From Dechloromonas denitrificans (GTDB lineage Bacteria; Pseudomonadota; Gammaproteobacteria; Burkholderiales; Rhodocyclaceae), in contig NZ_LODL01000021.1 in assembly GCF_001551835.1 (NCBI RefSeq), forward strand, positions 603,679 to 667,678: DNA of 64,000 bases. The letters are read 5' to 3'. The translations under genes and the position numbers were made by a program. Shown here piece by piece: positions 33,167 to 42,597 of the stretch. The notes beneath the pieces were generated by a model. That model searched no databases. It saw only the letters and a program-made list of their open reading frames with translations, and had not been told where the DNA came from. Position 1 is the first letter of the stretch. Every line of letters starts with the position of its first letter.

Positions 33167-33874
33167 ATGTCCGGCATTATTCCCAAGGAAGAAACAGGCA
33201 GTTACCAGCGCTGGCAGATCGGCTCCTTCGATAGTCCGAAGCCGGCCGCCGTTCGCCCGCCCTCCCCGGCAACGCAGGCCAGCTCGGTTGCCGTCAGCGA
33301 AGTCGACGAACAGCCGCAGCCAGTGATCAACCTGCCGACTGCCGACGATATCGAGCGAATGCACGAAGAGGCGCGGAGCAGCGGTTACCAGGCGGGCTAC
33401 GAAGAAGGCCTGCAGGCGGCCGCGCTCGCCGGCCGCGAGGCCGCCAACGTCGAGGCTGAACGTTTTCTGGCACTGGCCGACAACCTGCAAAACGCGCTCG
33501 CCGAACTGGATCAGACGGTCGCCGAGCAATTGCTGGCCCTGGCCACCGAAATTGCCGCCCAAGTGGTCGGCGCCAGCATCACGGTCAAAGAAGACCTGCT
33601 ACTGCCGATCATTCGCGACGCCATTGCCGCCCTGCCCCTGCACCATGCCCATCTGGGCATTCGCCTGAACCCGGCTGATGCACTCCAAGTACGCACCCAT
33701 CTCGGCGAGCAACTGGCACAAACCGGCGCCCAGATTATTGAAGACAGCACCATTAGTCCCGGCGGCTGCCTGGTCCGTGCAGGCTCCAGCGAAGTGGATG
33801 CGACGATAGAAACCCGCTGGAAACGCGTCCTCGAAACAATCGGCGCCCCCCCACGGGAATGGCTGAATCCATGA
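33167..33874 (+). CDS. fliH: Flagellar assembly protein FliH
   Basis: A 235-residue regulator of the FliI export ATPase. It has an N-terminal segment with conserved Trp (YQRWQIGSF), a Pro-rich linker, Gly-repeat-like motifs ([13 protein letters not shown]), then a coiled coil and the C-terminal FliI-binding domain ([24 protein letters not shown]). FliH with FliI docks to FliN and FlhA. It overlaps fliI. Confidence 0.93.
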   Translation: MSGIIPKEETGSYQRWQIGSFDSPKPAAVRPPSPATQASSVAVSEVDEQPQPVINLPTADDIERMHEEARSSGYQAGYEEGLQAAALAGREAANVEAERFLALADNLQNALAELDQTVAEQLLALATEIAAQVVGASITVKEDLLLPIIRDAIAALPLHHAHLGIRLNPADALQVRTHLGEQLAQTGAQIIEDSTISPGGCLVRAGSSEVDATIETRWKRVLETIGAPPREWLNP

Positions 33875-35274
33875 CCCCGTCACTGCCCGACCACACCGGG
33901 CGCTGGCAAGATTTTCTCGACAACTGTCGGATGGCCGCCAGCAATGCCCAGCCGCTCTGGCCGATCGGCCGGCTGACCAGGATCAACGGACTGGTCATGG
34001 AAGCGGCCGGACTCAAACTGCCGCTCGGCAGTTCCTGCCGCATTTATCCGCTGAGCGGCGCCCCGGTCGAAGCGGAAGTTGTCGGCTTTGCCGGCGAAAA
34101 GCTGTATCTGATGCCGTCCGACGATGTCTATGGCCTCGCCCCCGGCTCCAAGGTGGTCGCCTTTGAAACGGCAACGCCTCCGCCACAAATTGGCGGCCCG
34201 CCACCGTTTCGCCGCCGCGCTATCGACCGCGCCAAACAGGTCCCGGTCGGCGATGAGTTGCTCGGACGGGTGCTGGATGGGGTCGGCCGGCCACTCGACA
34301 ACAAAGGCCCGGTCAACACCGCACAGTCGCGCTCGCTGCAGAGCCGGCCGGTCAACCCGATGTCGCGGGCAGCCATTCACCAGCCGCTTGATGTCGGCAT
34401 CCGCGCCATAAATTCGCTGCTGACCGTCGGCCGCGGCCAGCGGATGGGCCTGTTTGCCGGCTCCGGCGTCGGCAAATCGGTGCTGCTCGGCATGATGGCC
34501 CGCTACACCGAGGCCGAGGTCATCGTCGTCGGGCTGATCGGCGAACGTGGTCGCGAAGTTAAAGAATTCATCGAGCAGATCCTCGGCGAGGAAGGCATGC
34601 GGCGCGCCGTCGTCGTCGCCGCGCCGGCCGACACCGGCCCACTGATGCGCCTGCAGGGCGCAGCCTACGCGACGACCATTGCCGAGTACTTCCGCGATCA
34701 GGGCAAGCAGGTCTTGCTGATCATGGATTCACTGACTCGCTACGCCATGGCCCAGCGCGAAATCGCCCTGGCCATCGGTGAACCGCCAGCCACCCGCGGC
34801 TACCCGCCATCCGTCTTCGCCCGTCTGCCGCAACTGGTTGAACGCGCCGGCAACGGACCGGAAGGCGGCGGTTCCATTACGGCCTTCTACACGGTACTCG
34901 CCGAAGGTGACGACCAGCAGGATCCGATTGCCGACTCGGCCCGGGCAATTCTCGACGGCCACATTGTGCTGTCGCGGACGCTGGCCGATGCCGGGCACTA
35001 CCCGGCCATCGACATCGAGCAGTCAATCAGCCGGGCGATGGTGAATCTGATCGAGCAGACGCACCTCGACCAGATCCGTCGTTTCAAGGTGCTTTTTGCC
35101 CGTTACCAGCGCTCGCGCGACCTGATTGCGGTCGGCGCCTATGCGCCAGGTTCCGACCCGGTCCTCGACCAGGCAATCAGCCTCTATCCGCGCATGGAGA
35201 GCTTCCTGCAGCAACAACTGGTCGAACAATCAAGTTTCACCGAGAGCACCACTGCCCTCGGCACCCTGTTCTGA
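33859..35274 (+). CDS. fliI: Flagellar export ATPase FliI
   Basis: A 471-residue F1-beta-like ATPase that unfolds and delivers export substrates. It has Walker A GSGVGKS, Walker [13 protein letters not shown], and the catalytic Glu in [11 protein letters not shown]. The N-terminal FliH-binding segment is short. Two starts are possible: ATG 33859 (used here) or ATG 33871, which would make a four-base overlap with the fliH stop and an N-terminus MTPSLPD. Confidence 0.96.
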   Translation: MAESMTPSLPDHTGRWQDFLDNCRMAASNAQPLWPIGRLTRINGLVMEAAGLKLPLGSSCRIYPLSGAPVEAEVVGFAGEKLYLMPSDDVYGLAPGSKVVAFETATPPPQIGGPPPFRRRAIDRAKQVPVGDELLGRVLDGVGRPLDNKGPVNTAQSRSLQSRPVNPMSRAAIHQPLDVGIRAINSLLTVGRGQRMGLFAGSGVGKSVLLGMMARYTEAEVIVVGLIGERGREVKEFIEQILGEEGMRRAVVVAAPADTGPLMRLQGAAYATTIAEYFRDQGKQVLLIMDSLTRYAMAQREIALAIGEPPATRGYPPSVFARLPQLVERAGNGPEGGGSITAFYTVLAEGDDQQDPIADSARAILDGHIVLSRTLADAGHYPAIDIEQSISRAMVNLIEQTHLDQIRRFKVLFARYQRSRDLIAVGAYAPGSDPVLDQAISLYPRMESFLQQQLVEQSSFTESTTALGTLF

Positions 35275-35280
35275 TAAGCC

Positions 35281-35733
35281 ATGGCCCAGCCATTTTCGTT
35301 ACAGCCGCTCCTCGAAATCATGCAGACCCGCACCGACGATGCGACGCGCAAGCTCGGCCAGCTGATCGCGGCGGAACAAAGCCAGCGCAGCCGGCTGCAG
35401 ATGCTGGAACAGTATCGCGAGGAATACGCCCAGCGCATGCGCCAGGCCACCGCAGAGGGCATCACCCGCCTGGTCCTGCACAACTACCAGGACTTTCTTG
35501 GGCGGATTGACGAAGCCATCGAACAACAACGCATTGCCGTGCGTAACTCCGAAGACAGCACCAAGGCCGGGCAAGAGCAGTGGAAAAGCCAGAACAAGCA
35601 ATTGAAGGCCATCGACACGCTATCGCAACGCCACGATGCCCGCGAACGCTACCGGGAAAACAAGCAGGATCAGAAATTGCAGGACGAATTTTCAACACGG
35701 AAATACGGCACGGCCGACCCGCAAGACCAATAA
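35281..35733 (+). CDS. fliJ: Flagellar export chaperone/stalk FliJ
   Basis: A 150-residue protein that is almost entirely an antiparallel coiled coil, with the typical FliJ start (FSLQPLLEIMQTRTDDATRKL) and a charged C-terminus. FliJ is the central stalk of the FliI hexamer and links it to FlhA. It lies 6 bases after fliI. A sigma-54 type site follows it, suggesting a new transcription start for fliK onward. Confidence 0.93.
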   Translation: MAQPFSLQPLLEIMQTRTDDATRKLGQLIAAEQSQRSRLQMLEQYREEYAQRMRQATAEGITRLVLHNYQDFLGRIDEAIEQQRIAVRNSEDSTKAGQEQWKSQNKQLKAIDTLSQRHDARERYRENKQDQKLQDEFSTRKYGTADPQDQ

Positions 35734-35740
35734 GCACGTT

Positions 35741-35756
35741 AGGCATGCCTATTGCT
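35741..35756 (+). promoter_or_regulatory. Candidate sigma-54 promoter upstream of fliK
   Basis: AGGCATGCCTATTGCT has GG (35742-35743) and GC (35754-35755) separated by exactly 10 bases, with a full TTGCT -12 element and AGGCAT in place of TGGCAC. It lies in the 60-base gap between fliJ and fliK, 38 bases before the ATG. Confidence 0.5.
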
Positions 35757-35793
35757 AGACATGATGCAGCGCACTGTCTAACAAGGGTTCAAA

Positions 35794-36807
35794 ATGGGCA
35801 TTACCGTAATTTCATCTCCCAGCATGTCGACCGCAGCAGCAAGCAGCCCACTGCCCAGCGCAGGCGCCGCCGATGCGCCATCGTCAGGATTTGCCGCCCT
35901 GCTCTCCGGACAGCTTGGCCAGGAAGCAACAACCGGAATCGCAGGAATTACGTCACCAGACAAAGAGCTCGATCCTCAAGCGGTGCTTGCTGAAGAGCCC
36001 CCGCTCGATCCGGGACTGGCCTTTCTGATGGCAACGCCTGCCACACCGCTCCCGGCGCAGACAAAAGTCGAGACCACTGCCGGCGACAGCATCGATGTCA
36101 TCGCCAACGGCAACCGCGCCCTGCTTGGGCAACTCGGGGTCAGCGACGATCGGCTCGCCGAACTGGCAAGGCGCTCGGCCGGTACATCGGAAGCAGAAAA
36201 TGGCGCACTCGGCACGGCCGCCAATCCATTCGACGCGGCTGCGGCAAAAGCCAAGGGACAGGCATTCGAGACGGCAAATATTGCCGCCGAAACAGTGAAC
36301 ACCGCCGCCTCGGCCGGCACCTCCACGCAGCAAGCAAGCAATGCGTCCGCCAACGCCCAGATCAGCAGCAAGCTGGAAACACCACTGCACAGCAGCAACT
36401 GGACGCAAGACTTTGGCGAAAAGATCGTCTGGATGGCCAAGAACGATCAGCAATCAGCCCAGCTCAACATCAACCCACCACAACTGGGCCCTGTGCAGAT
36501 TACGCTCCAGATCAACGGCGACCAGGCCTCGGCCACTTTCGCCTCACCGCACCCCGAGGTGCGGCAGGCCATCGAGTCCTCGCTGACCCAACTGAAGGAA
36601 ATGCTCTCCAGCGCCGGCATCAATCTTGGCCAAACGGACATCGGCGCCAATCTGGCGCAACAAAACCGTGACACGCCATTCCAGAGCGCGAACGGAAACC
36701 GTTCCACAGACGAAAACGCTATACTCCCGGGCATTGGAAATGCAACGGACAATGGGCATTCTTCCCCGATTCAACGGGGTCGCGGCTTGGTTGATCTGTT
36801 TGCCTGA
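35794..36807 (+). CDS. fliK: Hook-length control protein FliK
   Basis: A 337-residue ruler protein at the syntenic fliJ-fliK-fliL position. The N-terminal two-thirds is Ala/Ser/Thr-rich, low-complexity and probably extended. The C-terminal Flg_hook domain is recognisable (AQLNINPPQLGPVQITLQING, SLTQLKEMLSSAGINLGQ). When the hook is complete, FliK acts on the FlhB C-terminal domain to switch export to filament proteins. It is the principal FliK; a related domain protein lies at 25081-26157. Confidence 0.9.
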   Translation: MGITVISSPSMSTAAASSPLPSAGAADAPSSGFAALLSGQLGQEATTGIAGITSPDKELDPQAVLAEEPPLDPGLAFLMATPATPLPAQTKVETTAGDSIDVIANGNRALLGQLGVSDDRLAELARRSAGTSEAENGALGTAANPFDAAAAKAKGQAFETANIAAETVNTAASAGTSTQQASNASANAQISSKLETPLHSSNWTQDFGEKIVWMAKNDQQSAQLNINPPQLGPVQITLQINGDQASATFASPHPEVRQAIESSLTQLKEMLSSAGINLGQTDIGANLAQQNRDTPFQSANGNRSTDENAILPGIGNATDNGHSSPIQRGRGLVDLFA

Positions 36808-36838
36808 TTGAACACCGGGGTAACAGGAGAGGAAACGT

Positions 36839-37402
36839 ATGGCCAAGGATGCCAAGCCGGCCGCAGAAGGGGCAGAAGCCCCCAAGAAAAGCAAAAAGCT
36901 GTTGATCATCATTCTCGCGGTTGTGCTCGTCGTCGTCCTAGCTGGCGGTGGTGCCGCCTTCATGTTGATGAAGAAGGGCGATCACGCCGAGGACGACGAA
37001 GAGGCCGCGGAAGAGACGGTCAAGAGCAAAAAGAAAGACAAGAAGAAGGATGCTCACGCCGCACCGGTTTTCGTCAACCTGGACCCGTTCACCGTCAACC
37101 TGATTCCGGAGACTGGCGATCAGTATCTGCAGGTCGTACTGTCCCTCGAACTGGACGAAGCCATCGCCGAGCCGTTGCTCAAGGCCCAGATGCCGAAAAT
37201 CCGCAACAACATCACCTTGTTGCTGTCGGCCAAGAAGGCTTCCGAGCTCTTGCCCAAGGAAGGCAAGGAGCATCTGGCCGAAGGCCTGAAGGATGAGATC
37301 AATTCAGTCATCGAGCCACCCAAGAAGAACAAGAAAGGGGAGTTGATCATGCCCGAAGGTCCGGTCAAGTCCGTTTTGTTCACCTCCTTCATTATTCAGT
37401 AA
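36839..37402 (+). CDS. fliL: Flagellar basal body protein FliL
   Basis: A 187-residue inner-membrane protein. A short cytoplasmic Lys-rich N-terminus precedes a single TM helix (about residues 20-42, LLIIILAVVLVVVLAGG). A very charged Asp/Glu/Lys stretch follows, and the periplasmic FliL domain contains VFVNLDPFTVNLIPETGDQYLQV. FliL rings surround the stators and support high-load rotation. It is followed by fliM after 6 bases. Confidence 0.93.
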   Translation: MAKDAKPAAEGAEAPKKSKKLLIIILAVVLVVVLAGGGAAFMLMKKGDHAEDDEEAAEETVKSKKKDKKKDAHAAPVFVNLDPFTVNLIPETGDQYLQVVLSLELDEAIAEPLLKAQMPKIRNNITLLLSAKKASELLPKEGKEHLAEGLKDEINSVIEPPKKNKKGELIMPEGPVKSVLFTSFIIQ

Positions 37403-37408
37403 GGAGTC

Positions 37409-38425
37409 ATGGCGGGCGACTTTCTTTCCCAGGACGAGGTTGATGCCCTACTCAAGGGCGTCACCGGGGAGGCTGACGAACCCGAAGAGGCCGCGGGTGA
37501 AGGGGCCGGCGTCCGCTCCTACAATCTTGGCACCCAGGAACGCATCGTCCGTGGGCGGATGCCCACGCTTGAACTGGTCAATGAGCGCTTTGCCCGCTAT
37601 CTGCGGATTGGCCTGTTCAACTACATGCACCGCAATGCCGAGATTTCGGTCGGGCCGATCCGGGTCCAGAAATACAGCGAGTTCATCCGCAACCTGGTCG
37701 TACCGACCAATCTGAACCTGGTCATCGCCAAGCCGCTGCGCGGCACCGCCCTTTTCGTCTTCGATCCCAATCTGGTATTTCTGGTGGTCGACAACATGTT
37801 CGGCGGCGACGGACGCTTTCATACCCGGGTTGAAGGGCGCGACTTCACCCCCACCGAGCAGCGCATCATCCAGGGGCTGCTCAATGTCGTCTTCACCGAA
37901 TATGGCAAGTCCTGGAAACCGGTGCACGACATCACCTTCGAATACATCCGTTCGGAAATGAACTCGCAGTTCGCCAATATCGCGACGCCTTCCGAAATCG
38001 TGGTGTCGACGACATTTACGCTGGAATTCGGTGGCGCCACCGCCGACATGCACATCTGCTTTCCGTACTCGATGCTGGAGCCGATTCGCGACCTGCTCTA
38101 CAGCACCATGCAGAGCGACCAACTATCGACGGACAAGCGCTGGATCGGCACCTTGCGCAAGCAACTACAAGGCGCTGAAGTTGAAATCGTGGCCCAACTG
38201 GGCTCCGGAAAAATCACTCTCGGCCAGATTCTGAAACTGAAGACAGGGGATGTGATTCCCCTTCACATCCCAGAAAAAATTCCGGCCCTGGTTGATAGCG
38301 TGCCGCTAATGGAATGCACTTATGGCCAGTTGAATGGCCAATACGCACTGAAAGTCGACCGGTTCATAGCATCCCCCCCCGAAGTAGTGGGTCTTGAGCC
38401 GGCGCTCGGAGAGAAAAATGGCTGA
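37409..38425 (+). CDS. fliM: Motor switch protein FliM
   Basis: A 338-residue C-ring protein. The N-terminal CheY-P-binding peptide LSQDEVDALLKGV (residues 6-18) is intact. The middle CheC-like domain contains GGDGR (FliG contact region), and the C-terminal SpoA domain binds FliN. CheY-P binding at the N-terminus changes rotation direction. It overlaps fliN by 8 bases. Confidence 0.97.
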   Translation: MAGDFLSQDEVDALLKGVTGEADEPEEAAGEGAGVRSYNLGTQERIVRGRMPTLELVNERFARYLRIGLFNYMHRNAEISVGPIRVQKYSEFIRNLVVPTNLNLVIAKPLRGTALFVFDPNLVFLVVDNMFGGDGRFHTRVEGRDFTPTEQRIIQGLLNVVFTEYGKSWKPVHDITFEYIRSEMNSQFANIATPSEIVVSTTFTLEFGGATADMHICFPYSMLEPIRDLLYSTMQSDQLSTDKRWIGTLRKQLQGAEVEIVAQLGSGKITLGQILKLKTGDVIPLHIPEKIPALVDSVPLMECTYGQLNGQYALKVDRFIASPPEVVGLEPALGEKNG

Positions 38426-38864
38426 CGAAATGGAAAACATCGAAAACACGGCAACCGAGGACGACGGCCAGATCAGCGAGGATGACTGGGCGGCCGCAAT
38501 GGCCGAACAAACCATCACGGATTCGGCAATGCCTCAGGCTGCCGCCCAACCGGCAGACATTTTCCCTTCCTTCGGCGGCACCACCGGCAGTGGCGGGATG
38601 ATGAATGAACTCGACATGATTCTGGACATTCCGGTCCAGATCACCGTCGAACTCGGCCGCACCAAGATCACCATCAAGAACCTGCTGCAACTGGCGCACG
38701 GCTCGGTCGTCGAACTGGACGCCATGGCCGGCGAACCAATGGATGTGCTGGTCAATGGGACGCTGATCGCCCAAGGCGAGGTGGTCGTCGTCAACGACAA
38801 ATTCGGTATCCGGCTGACCGACATCATCACGCCCTCGGAGCGCATGCGTAAGCTGAATCGCTGA
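38418..38864 (+). CDS. fliN: Motor switch protein FliN
   Basis: A 148-residue C-ring protein with an acidic N-terminal extension of about 60 residues and a C-terminal SpoA domain (MILDIPVQITVELGRTKITIKNLL, GSVVELDAMAGEPMDVLVNGTLIAQGEVVVVNDKFGIR in outline). The start at 38418 has GGAGAG upstream and gives MADEMENIE; the longer frame to 38394 is less likely. FliN forms the base of the C-ring and the FliH docking site. Confidence 0.95.
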   Translation: MADEMENIENTATEDDGQISEDDWAAAMAEQTITDSAMPQAAAQPADIFPSFGGTTGSGGMMNELDMILDIPVQITVELGRTKITIKNLLQLAHGSVVELDAMAGEPMDVLVNGTLIAQGEVVVVNDKFGIRLTDIITPSERMRKLNR

Positions 38865-38892
38865 AAATCGACCGTTTTTGGCGGTCGACCGC

Positions 38893-38920
38893 AGCGGTCC
38901 GGTCGGACCGCTTTCGGTTT
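38893..38920 (+). terminator. Terminator-like hairpin between fliN and fliO
   Basis: AGCGGTCC pairs with GGACCGCT (38893-38900 with 38905-38912) around GGTC, followed by TTCGGTTT. A weaker hairpin (CGACCG/CGGTCG) lies just upstream. The 97-base gap may allow partial termination and separate regulation of fliOPQR. Confidence 0.45.
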
Positions 38921-38961
38921 AAGATAGCGGCCTGTTTGACCTTTACCTCAGGCCACTTTCC

Positions 38962-39369
38962 TTGTTTCGCACCCTCCCCCTCCTGCTTCTTTCTCTACCC
39001 GCCCTCGCCAATGAGGCACCGCCCCCCGGGGTATCCGGCAGCACCTATATACAGGGCGGCCTGGCGCTGGCGCTGATCGTCGCCCTTATCTTCGGCCTGG
39101 CCTGGCTGGCCAAAAAGCTGTCAGGCGGCAAAGGCTTTGGTCAAGGCGGCATGAAGATCGTTGGCGGCGTAGCCCTCGGGCCGCGCGAGCGTATCGTGCT
39201 GGTTGAAATCGGCGAGGACTGGCTGGTCATCGGGATCGTCCCGGGCCAGATCCGCACCCTGCATCGCCTGCCGAAAGGCAACCCCTTGCCGACGGACCTA
39301 GCCGAGAATGGCGACAAGCCTTTTGCCCACTGGCTGAAAACAGTGACCGAGCGTAGCCGTCATGATTAA
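38962..39369 (+). CDS. fliO: Flagellar export-gate assembly protein FliO
   Basis: A 135-residue small membrane protein with an N-terminal signal-like segment, one clear TM helix (GGLALALIVALIFGLAWLA), and the cytoplasmic FliO domain (MKIVGGVALGPRERIVLVEIG). FliO helps FliP form its ring. The apparent start is TTG at 38962; the first in-frame ATG would remove the N-terminal hydrophobic segment. It overlaps fliP by 8 bases. Confidence 0.88.
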   Translation: MFRTLPLLLLSLPALANEAPPPGVSGSTYIQGGLALALIVALIFGLAWLAKKLSGGKGFGQGGMKIVGGVALGPRERIVLVEIGEDWLVIGIVPGQIRTLHRLPKGNPLPTDLAENGDKPFAHWLKTVTERSRHD

Positions 39370-40105
39370 GCGCCTCGTCGGACTACTCGTCATGCTGCTG
39401 CCGGCCAGCCTAGCATTTGCCCAGGCTGCGGGCCTGCCGGCGATCACCAGCACGCCCACCGCCGGTGGCGGCACCTCTTATTCGCTGACGATCCAGACCC
39501 TGCTGTTGATGACGGCACTGACCTTCATCCCGGCCGCAATGCTGATGATGACTGGCTTCACCCGAATCATCATCGTTCTCTCCCTGCTCCGCCATGCGAT
39601 GGGTACGCAGACCGCACCGCCCAATCAGGTGCTGGTTGGCTTGGCACTGTTCCTGACCTTTTTTGTGATGGCACCGGTGCTGGACAAGGTCTACAACGAT
39701 GCCTATCTGCCGCTCGCCGAAAACCGCATCAACGTCATGCAAGCCGCAGAACGTGCCGCCATACCGATGCGCGGCTTCATGCTCAAGCAAACCCGGGAGT
39801 CCGATCTGGCAATGTTTGCCGGTATCGCCAAAATCGACCGTCTTGAAAAGCCGGACGACATTCCACTCCGCATCCTGGTCCCGGCTTTTGTGATCAGCGA
39901 ACTGAAGACCGCCTTCCAGATCGGCTTCATCGTCTTCATCCCGTTTCTGGTCATCGACATGGTCGTCGCCAGTATCCTGATGTCGATGGGTATGATGATG
40001 ATGTCCCCAGTCATGATCGCCCTGCCATTCAAGCTGATGCTGTTCGTCTTGGTCGATGGCTGGCACTTGGTTATCGGCTCGCTGGTTCAGAGCTTCGGCA
40101 CATGA
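39362..40105 (+). CDS. fliP: Flagellar export-gate protein FliP
   Basis: A 247-residue membrane protein. An N-terminal cleavable-type signal (LLVMLLPASLAFAQA) is followed by four TM segments, with the conserved LTFIPAAMLMMTGFTRIIIVLSLLR and DMVVASILMSMGMMMMSP regions (described in outline). Five FliP subunits form the core of the export channel with FliQ and FliR. It overlaps fliQ at ATGA. Confidence 0.97.
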   Translation: MIKRLVGLLVMLLPASLAFAQAAGLPAITSTPTAGGGTSYSLTIQTLLLMTALTFIPAAMLMMTGFTRIIIVLSLLRHAMGTQTAPPNQVLVGLALFLTFFVMAPVLDKVYNDAYLPLAENRINVMQAAERAAIPMRGFMLKQTRESDLAMFAGIAKIDRLEKPDDIPLRILVPAFVISELKTAFQIGFIVFIPFLVIDMVVASILMSMGMMMMSPVMIALPFKLMLFVLVDGWHLVIGSLVQSFGT

Positions 40106-40371
40106 CGCCGGGCACCGTCATGGAAATTGGCCGCCAGGCCATCGAGGTTGCGCTGACGATTTCAGCACCGATGCTGTTTGCCGCACTGGTCGTCGGCTTG
40201 ATCGTCAGTATCTTTCAGGCAGCAACACAACTCAACGAAGCCACGCTGCAATTCGTTCCCAAGCTGGTTGTCATGCTCATGGTTCTGCTACTGGCCGGCC
40301 CTTGGATGATTCAATATTTAATGGACTACATCCAGCGTCTCTTTGAAAGCATTCCGCAGTTGATCGGCTGA
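40102..40371 (+). CDS. fliQ: Flagellar export-gate protein FliQ
   Basis: An 89-residue protein of two TM helices with the family motif GLIVSIFQAATQLNEATL between them. Four FliQ subunits wrap the FliP-FliR core. It starts inside the fliP stop (ATGA) and ends two bases before fliR. Confidence 0.96.
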   Translation: MTPGTVMEIGRQAIEVALTISAPMLFAALVVGLIVSIFQAATQLNEATLQFVPKLVVMLMVLLLAGPWMIQYLMDYIQRLFESIPQLIG

Positions 40372-40372
40372 G

Positions 40373-41155
40373 ATGATCAGCCTGACCTCCGCCCAGATTG
40401 ACGCATGGATTGCGGCCTTCATCTATCCGCTCGCCCGCATTCTCGCCTTCATTGCAGCGGCCCCGCTCTGGAGCACGGCCGGCATTCCACGCCGGACGCG
40501 CCTGATTCTCGGGGTCGCCATCACGATCGCCATCACCCCCAGCCTGCCCGCCATGCCCAATGTTCAACCAGGCTCGCTGCACGGGCTTTGGCTGCTGTTC
40601 CAGCAAATGGCGATCGGCATCGGGATGGGATTTGCGGCAAAGATCGTTTTTACCGCGGTTGATCTGGCTGGCGAACTCATTGGCTTGCAGATGGGCTTGG
40701 GCTTTGCCACCTTCTACGACCCCCTCAACTCCTCGCAAACCCCGGTCATCGCAGAGTTTCTCGGGCTGATGTCACTACTCACCTTTCTCTCGCTGAATGG
40801 CCATCTGATCTACATCGCCACGCTCGCCCAGAGTTTCAATGCGATTCCAGTCAGCGCCATTTCGCTGGGTGCGGATAGCTGGCTGAATCTCGTCGAACTG
40901 GGGGGAAAAATCTTTTCGGCCGGCTTGCTGCTCGCGCTGCCAATCATCGTTGCTCTGCTGATTACCAACGTTGCTCTTGCCGTCCTGACCAGGGCCGCGC
41001 CCCAACTGAACATCTTCGCGCTGGGTTTTCCGCTGACCTTGAGTGGCGGCTTCATCGGCCTCGCAATCAGCCTGAATTATCTTGCTGCGCCGCTGCAGGC
41101 GCTCTTTGAGTTCGGGATGAGCGCCCTGCTCGGCTTTGCCGTTCCTGTTCAGTAG
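40373..41155 (+). CDS. fliR: Flagellar export-gate protein FliR
   Basis: A 260-residue protein with about six TM helices (YPLARILAFIAAAPLWS, GLQMGLGFATFYDP) that completes the FliPQR channel as a single copy. It is the last gene of the rightward fli array. Its 3' end overlaps the convergent lipoprotein gene by 7 bases, so no space for a terminator remains between them. Confidence 0.96.
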   Translation: MISLTSAQIDAWIAAFIYPLARILAFIAAAPLWSTAGIPRRTRLILGVAITIAITPSLPAMPNVQPGSLHGLWLLFQQMAIGIGMGFAAKIVFTAVDLAGELIGLQMGLGFATFYDPLNSSQTPVIAEFLGLMSLLTFLSLNGHLIYIATLAQSFNAIPVSAISLGADSWLNLVELGGKIFSAGLLLALPIIVALLITNVALAVLTRAAPQLNIFALGFPLTLSGGFIGLAISLNYLAAPLQALFEFGMSALLGFAVPVQ

Positions 41156-41631
41156 CGTTCGTTCTGCATGAACGAATCAGCCTGCTGGCGCTGCACCAGC
41201 TTGATCGTTCCTTCGGCCATCCGGCGAGCCCCCAGCGTCTGCGAGTCAATCCCCTCGGTGTACTCCATCAGCAGGTAAGCGGCATAGCCCTGCTGCATCT
41301 GCAACTGGCTGGCCCGGCGCTTCAGAATCTGGATCGACTCACCGGCACCACCGGTGTGATAGCGCTTCATTTTCAGCGAAAAGCGATAGGTGTCCTCATT
41401 GATCCGCGCTTCCTCGATCTCCCAGTTCGGCGCCAGCGGATCGTAGTACAAGTGTATTGCACCGATAATCAAGGCACCGGTGACCACATTGGCGAGCGAT
41501 ACCGAGGTCGTCGCAGTCAGCTGGATGATCTTGTCCGGGACAAGGGGCGACGCAGTACTGCCTGGCGAAGAGCATCCGCTCATCATTGCCGCTGCCAGCA
41601 GGCAAAGCGGCAAGGTCGAACGATATTTCAT
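41149..41631 (-). CDS. Uncharacterised lipoprotein downstream of flgL
   Basis: A 160-residue protein with a lipoprotein signal: basic N-terminus, hydrophobic core, and lipobox MSGC with Cys20. The mature part contains a short hydrophobic stretch (VSLANVVTGALIIGAIHLYY) and a mixed alpha/beta region (INEDTYRFSLKMKRYHTGGAGESIQIL). I do not recognise the family. Its ATG overlaps the flgL stop, so it is translated with the last flg gene, suggesting an envelope role linked to the flagellum. It contains no peptidoglycan-binding motif that I can see. Confidence 0.75.
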   Translation of the reverse strand: MKYRSTLPLCLLAAAMMSGCSSPGSTASPLVPDKIIQLTATTSVSLANVVTGALIIGAIHLYYDPLAPNWEIEEARINEDTYRFSLKMKRYHTGGAGESIQILKRRASQLQMQQGYAAYLLMEYTEGIDSQTLGARRMAEGTIKLVQRQQADSFMQNERY

Positions 41632-42575
41632 ATGTAGTTGAATAAGGATAGCTTCGACGTACTGGCAAAAGTTGCTTGCGCGGCTTCCAGTTGAATTTTC
41701 TTCTGGGAAACATCGGTCAACGCCTTGGCGTAATCAAGATCCTCCAGATTGGAGAGTTGGGTTTTGTATTGCAAAGCCCGGTCACTGGCCGTGTTCGTCA
41801 TGCTTTCGAGTGAGGAAAGACGGGCGCCAACGGTTGCTCTGGCACGTGAAACCGTTTCCATGGAGGCATTGATGCCATCCAGCGCGGCCGAATAAGTGAC
41901 AGTTCCTGAGCCACGAAGGTAATCCACCATATTCTTGACCGAGTCAAAAATGCTGCCCCCAGTCAGATTGCCAGTGGAGTCACGAACATCGGTGAACACG
42001 TCATTACCGGGAATATTGGTCGCGAGGCTGAAACTGGCAGTGACCTGCAACTGCTGTTGCCCCTGATCGCCGTTATATTGGATGTACTGATTGGCACTTG
42101 AAAATGGCCCGGTCGCATTTCCGGTCAGTGAAAATGGACGAGTCGTACTATCAAACCCGGCAAAGACATAACGCCCGGTACCATCCTGAGTGTTTGCCAA
42201 GCCGACCAGACTGTTCAAGCGCTGTTCCAATTCTGTCGCAATGGCGGCGCGCTCGGTCGCCGAATAACTGCCGTTACCCGCGGCGACAGATTTTTCGTAG
42301 ATATTCTGCAGTTCTTCGTTGACACCACCCAGCGTGCTATCGAGCGCCGACAATTTGGTGTCCGCCGATGCCTGGTTCTTGAGGTACAACTCATTCACCG
42401 ACTTGGACTGAGTCACCACCAGAGCCTGCGCGGCACCGACCGGATCATCCTTGGGGGTAACGATACGCCGCCCGGTGTCGATCTGGTTTTGCAGGGTATA
42501 AAGGCTGCTCTGCAACTGCTGAATACCACCGACACCGGCGCTATAGAGTTGGGCTGTACTGATTCTGAGACTCAT
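41628..42575 (-). CDS. flgL: Hook-filament junction protein FlgL (HAP3)
   Basis: A 315-residue flagellin-like junction protein. The N-terminus MSLRISTAQLYSAGVGGIQ and the C-terminus with a helical D0 region (LEDLDYAKALTDVSQKKIQLEAAQ) are typical. The start at 42575 has AAGGAG correctly spaced; the longer frame would place that ribosome site inside the gene. It follows flgK by 22 bases and shares its sigma-28 promoter. Confidence 0.94.
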   Translation of the reverse strand: MSLRISTAQLYSAGVGGIQQLQSSLYTLQNQIDTGRRIVTPKDDPVGAAQALVVTQSKSVNELYLKNQASADTKLSALDSTLGGVNEELQNIYEKSVAAGNGSYSATERAAIATELEQRLNSLVGLANTQDGTGRYVFAGFDSTTRPFSLTGNATGPFSSANQYIQYNGDQGQQQLQVTASFSLATNIPGNDVFTDVRDSTGNLTGGSIFDSVKNMVDYLRGSGTVTYSAALDGINASMETVSRARATVGARLSSLESMTNTASDRALQYKTQLSNLEDLDYAKALTDVSQKKIQLEAAQATFASTSKLSLFNYI

Positions 42576-42597
42576 GGGTGACTCCTTCAATTACCTG

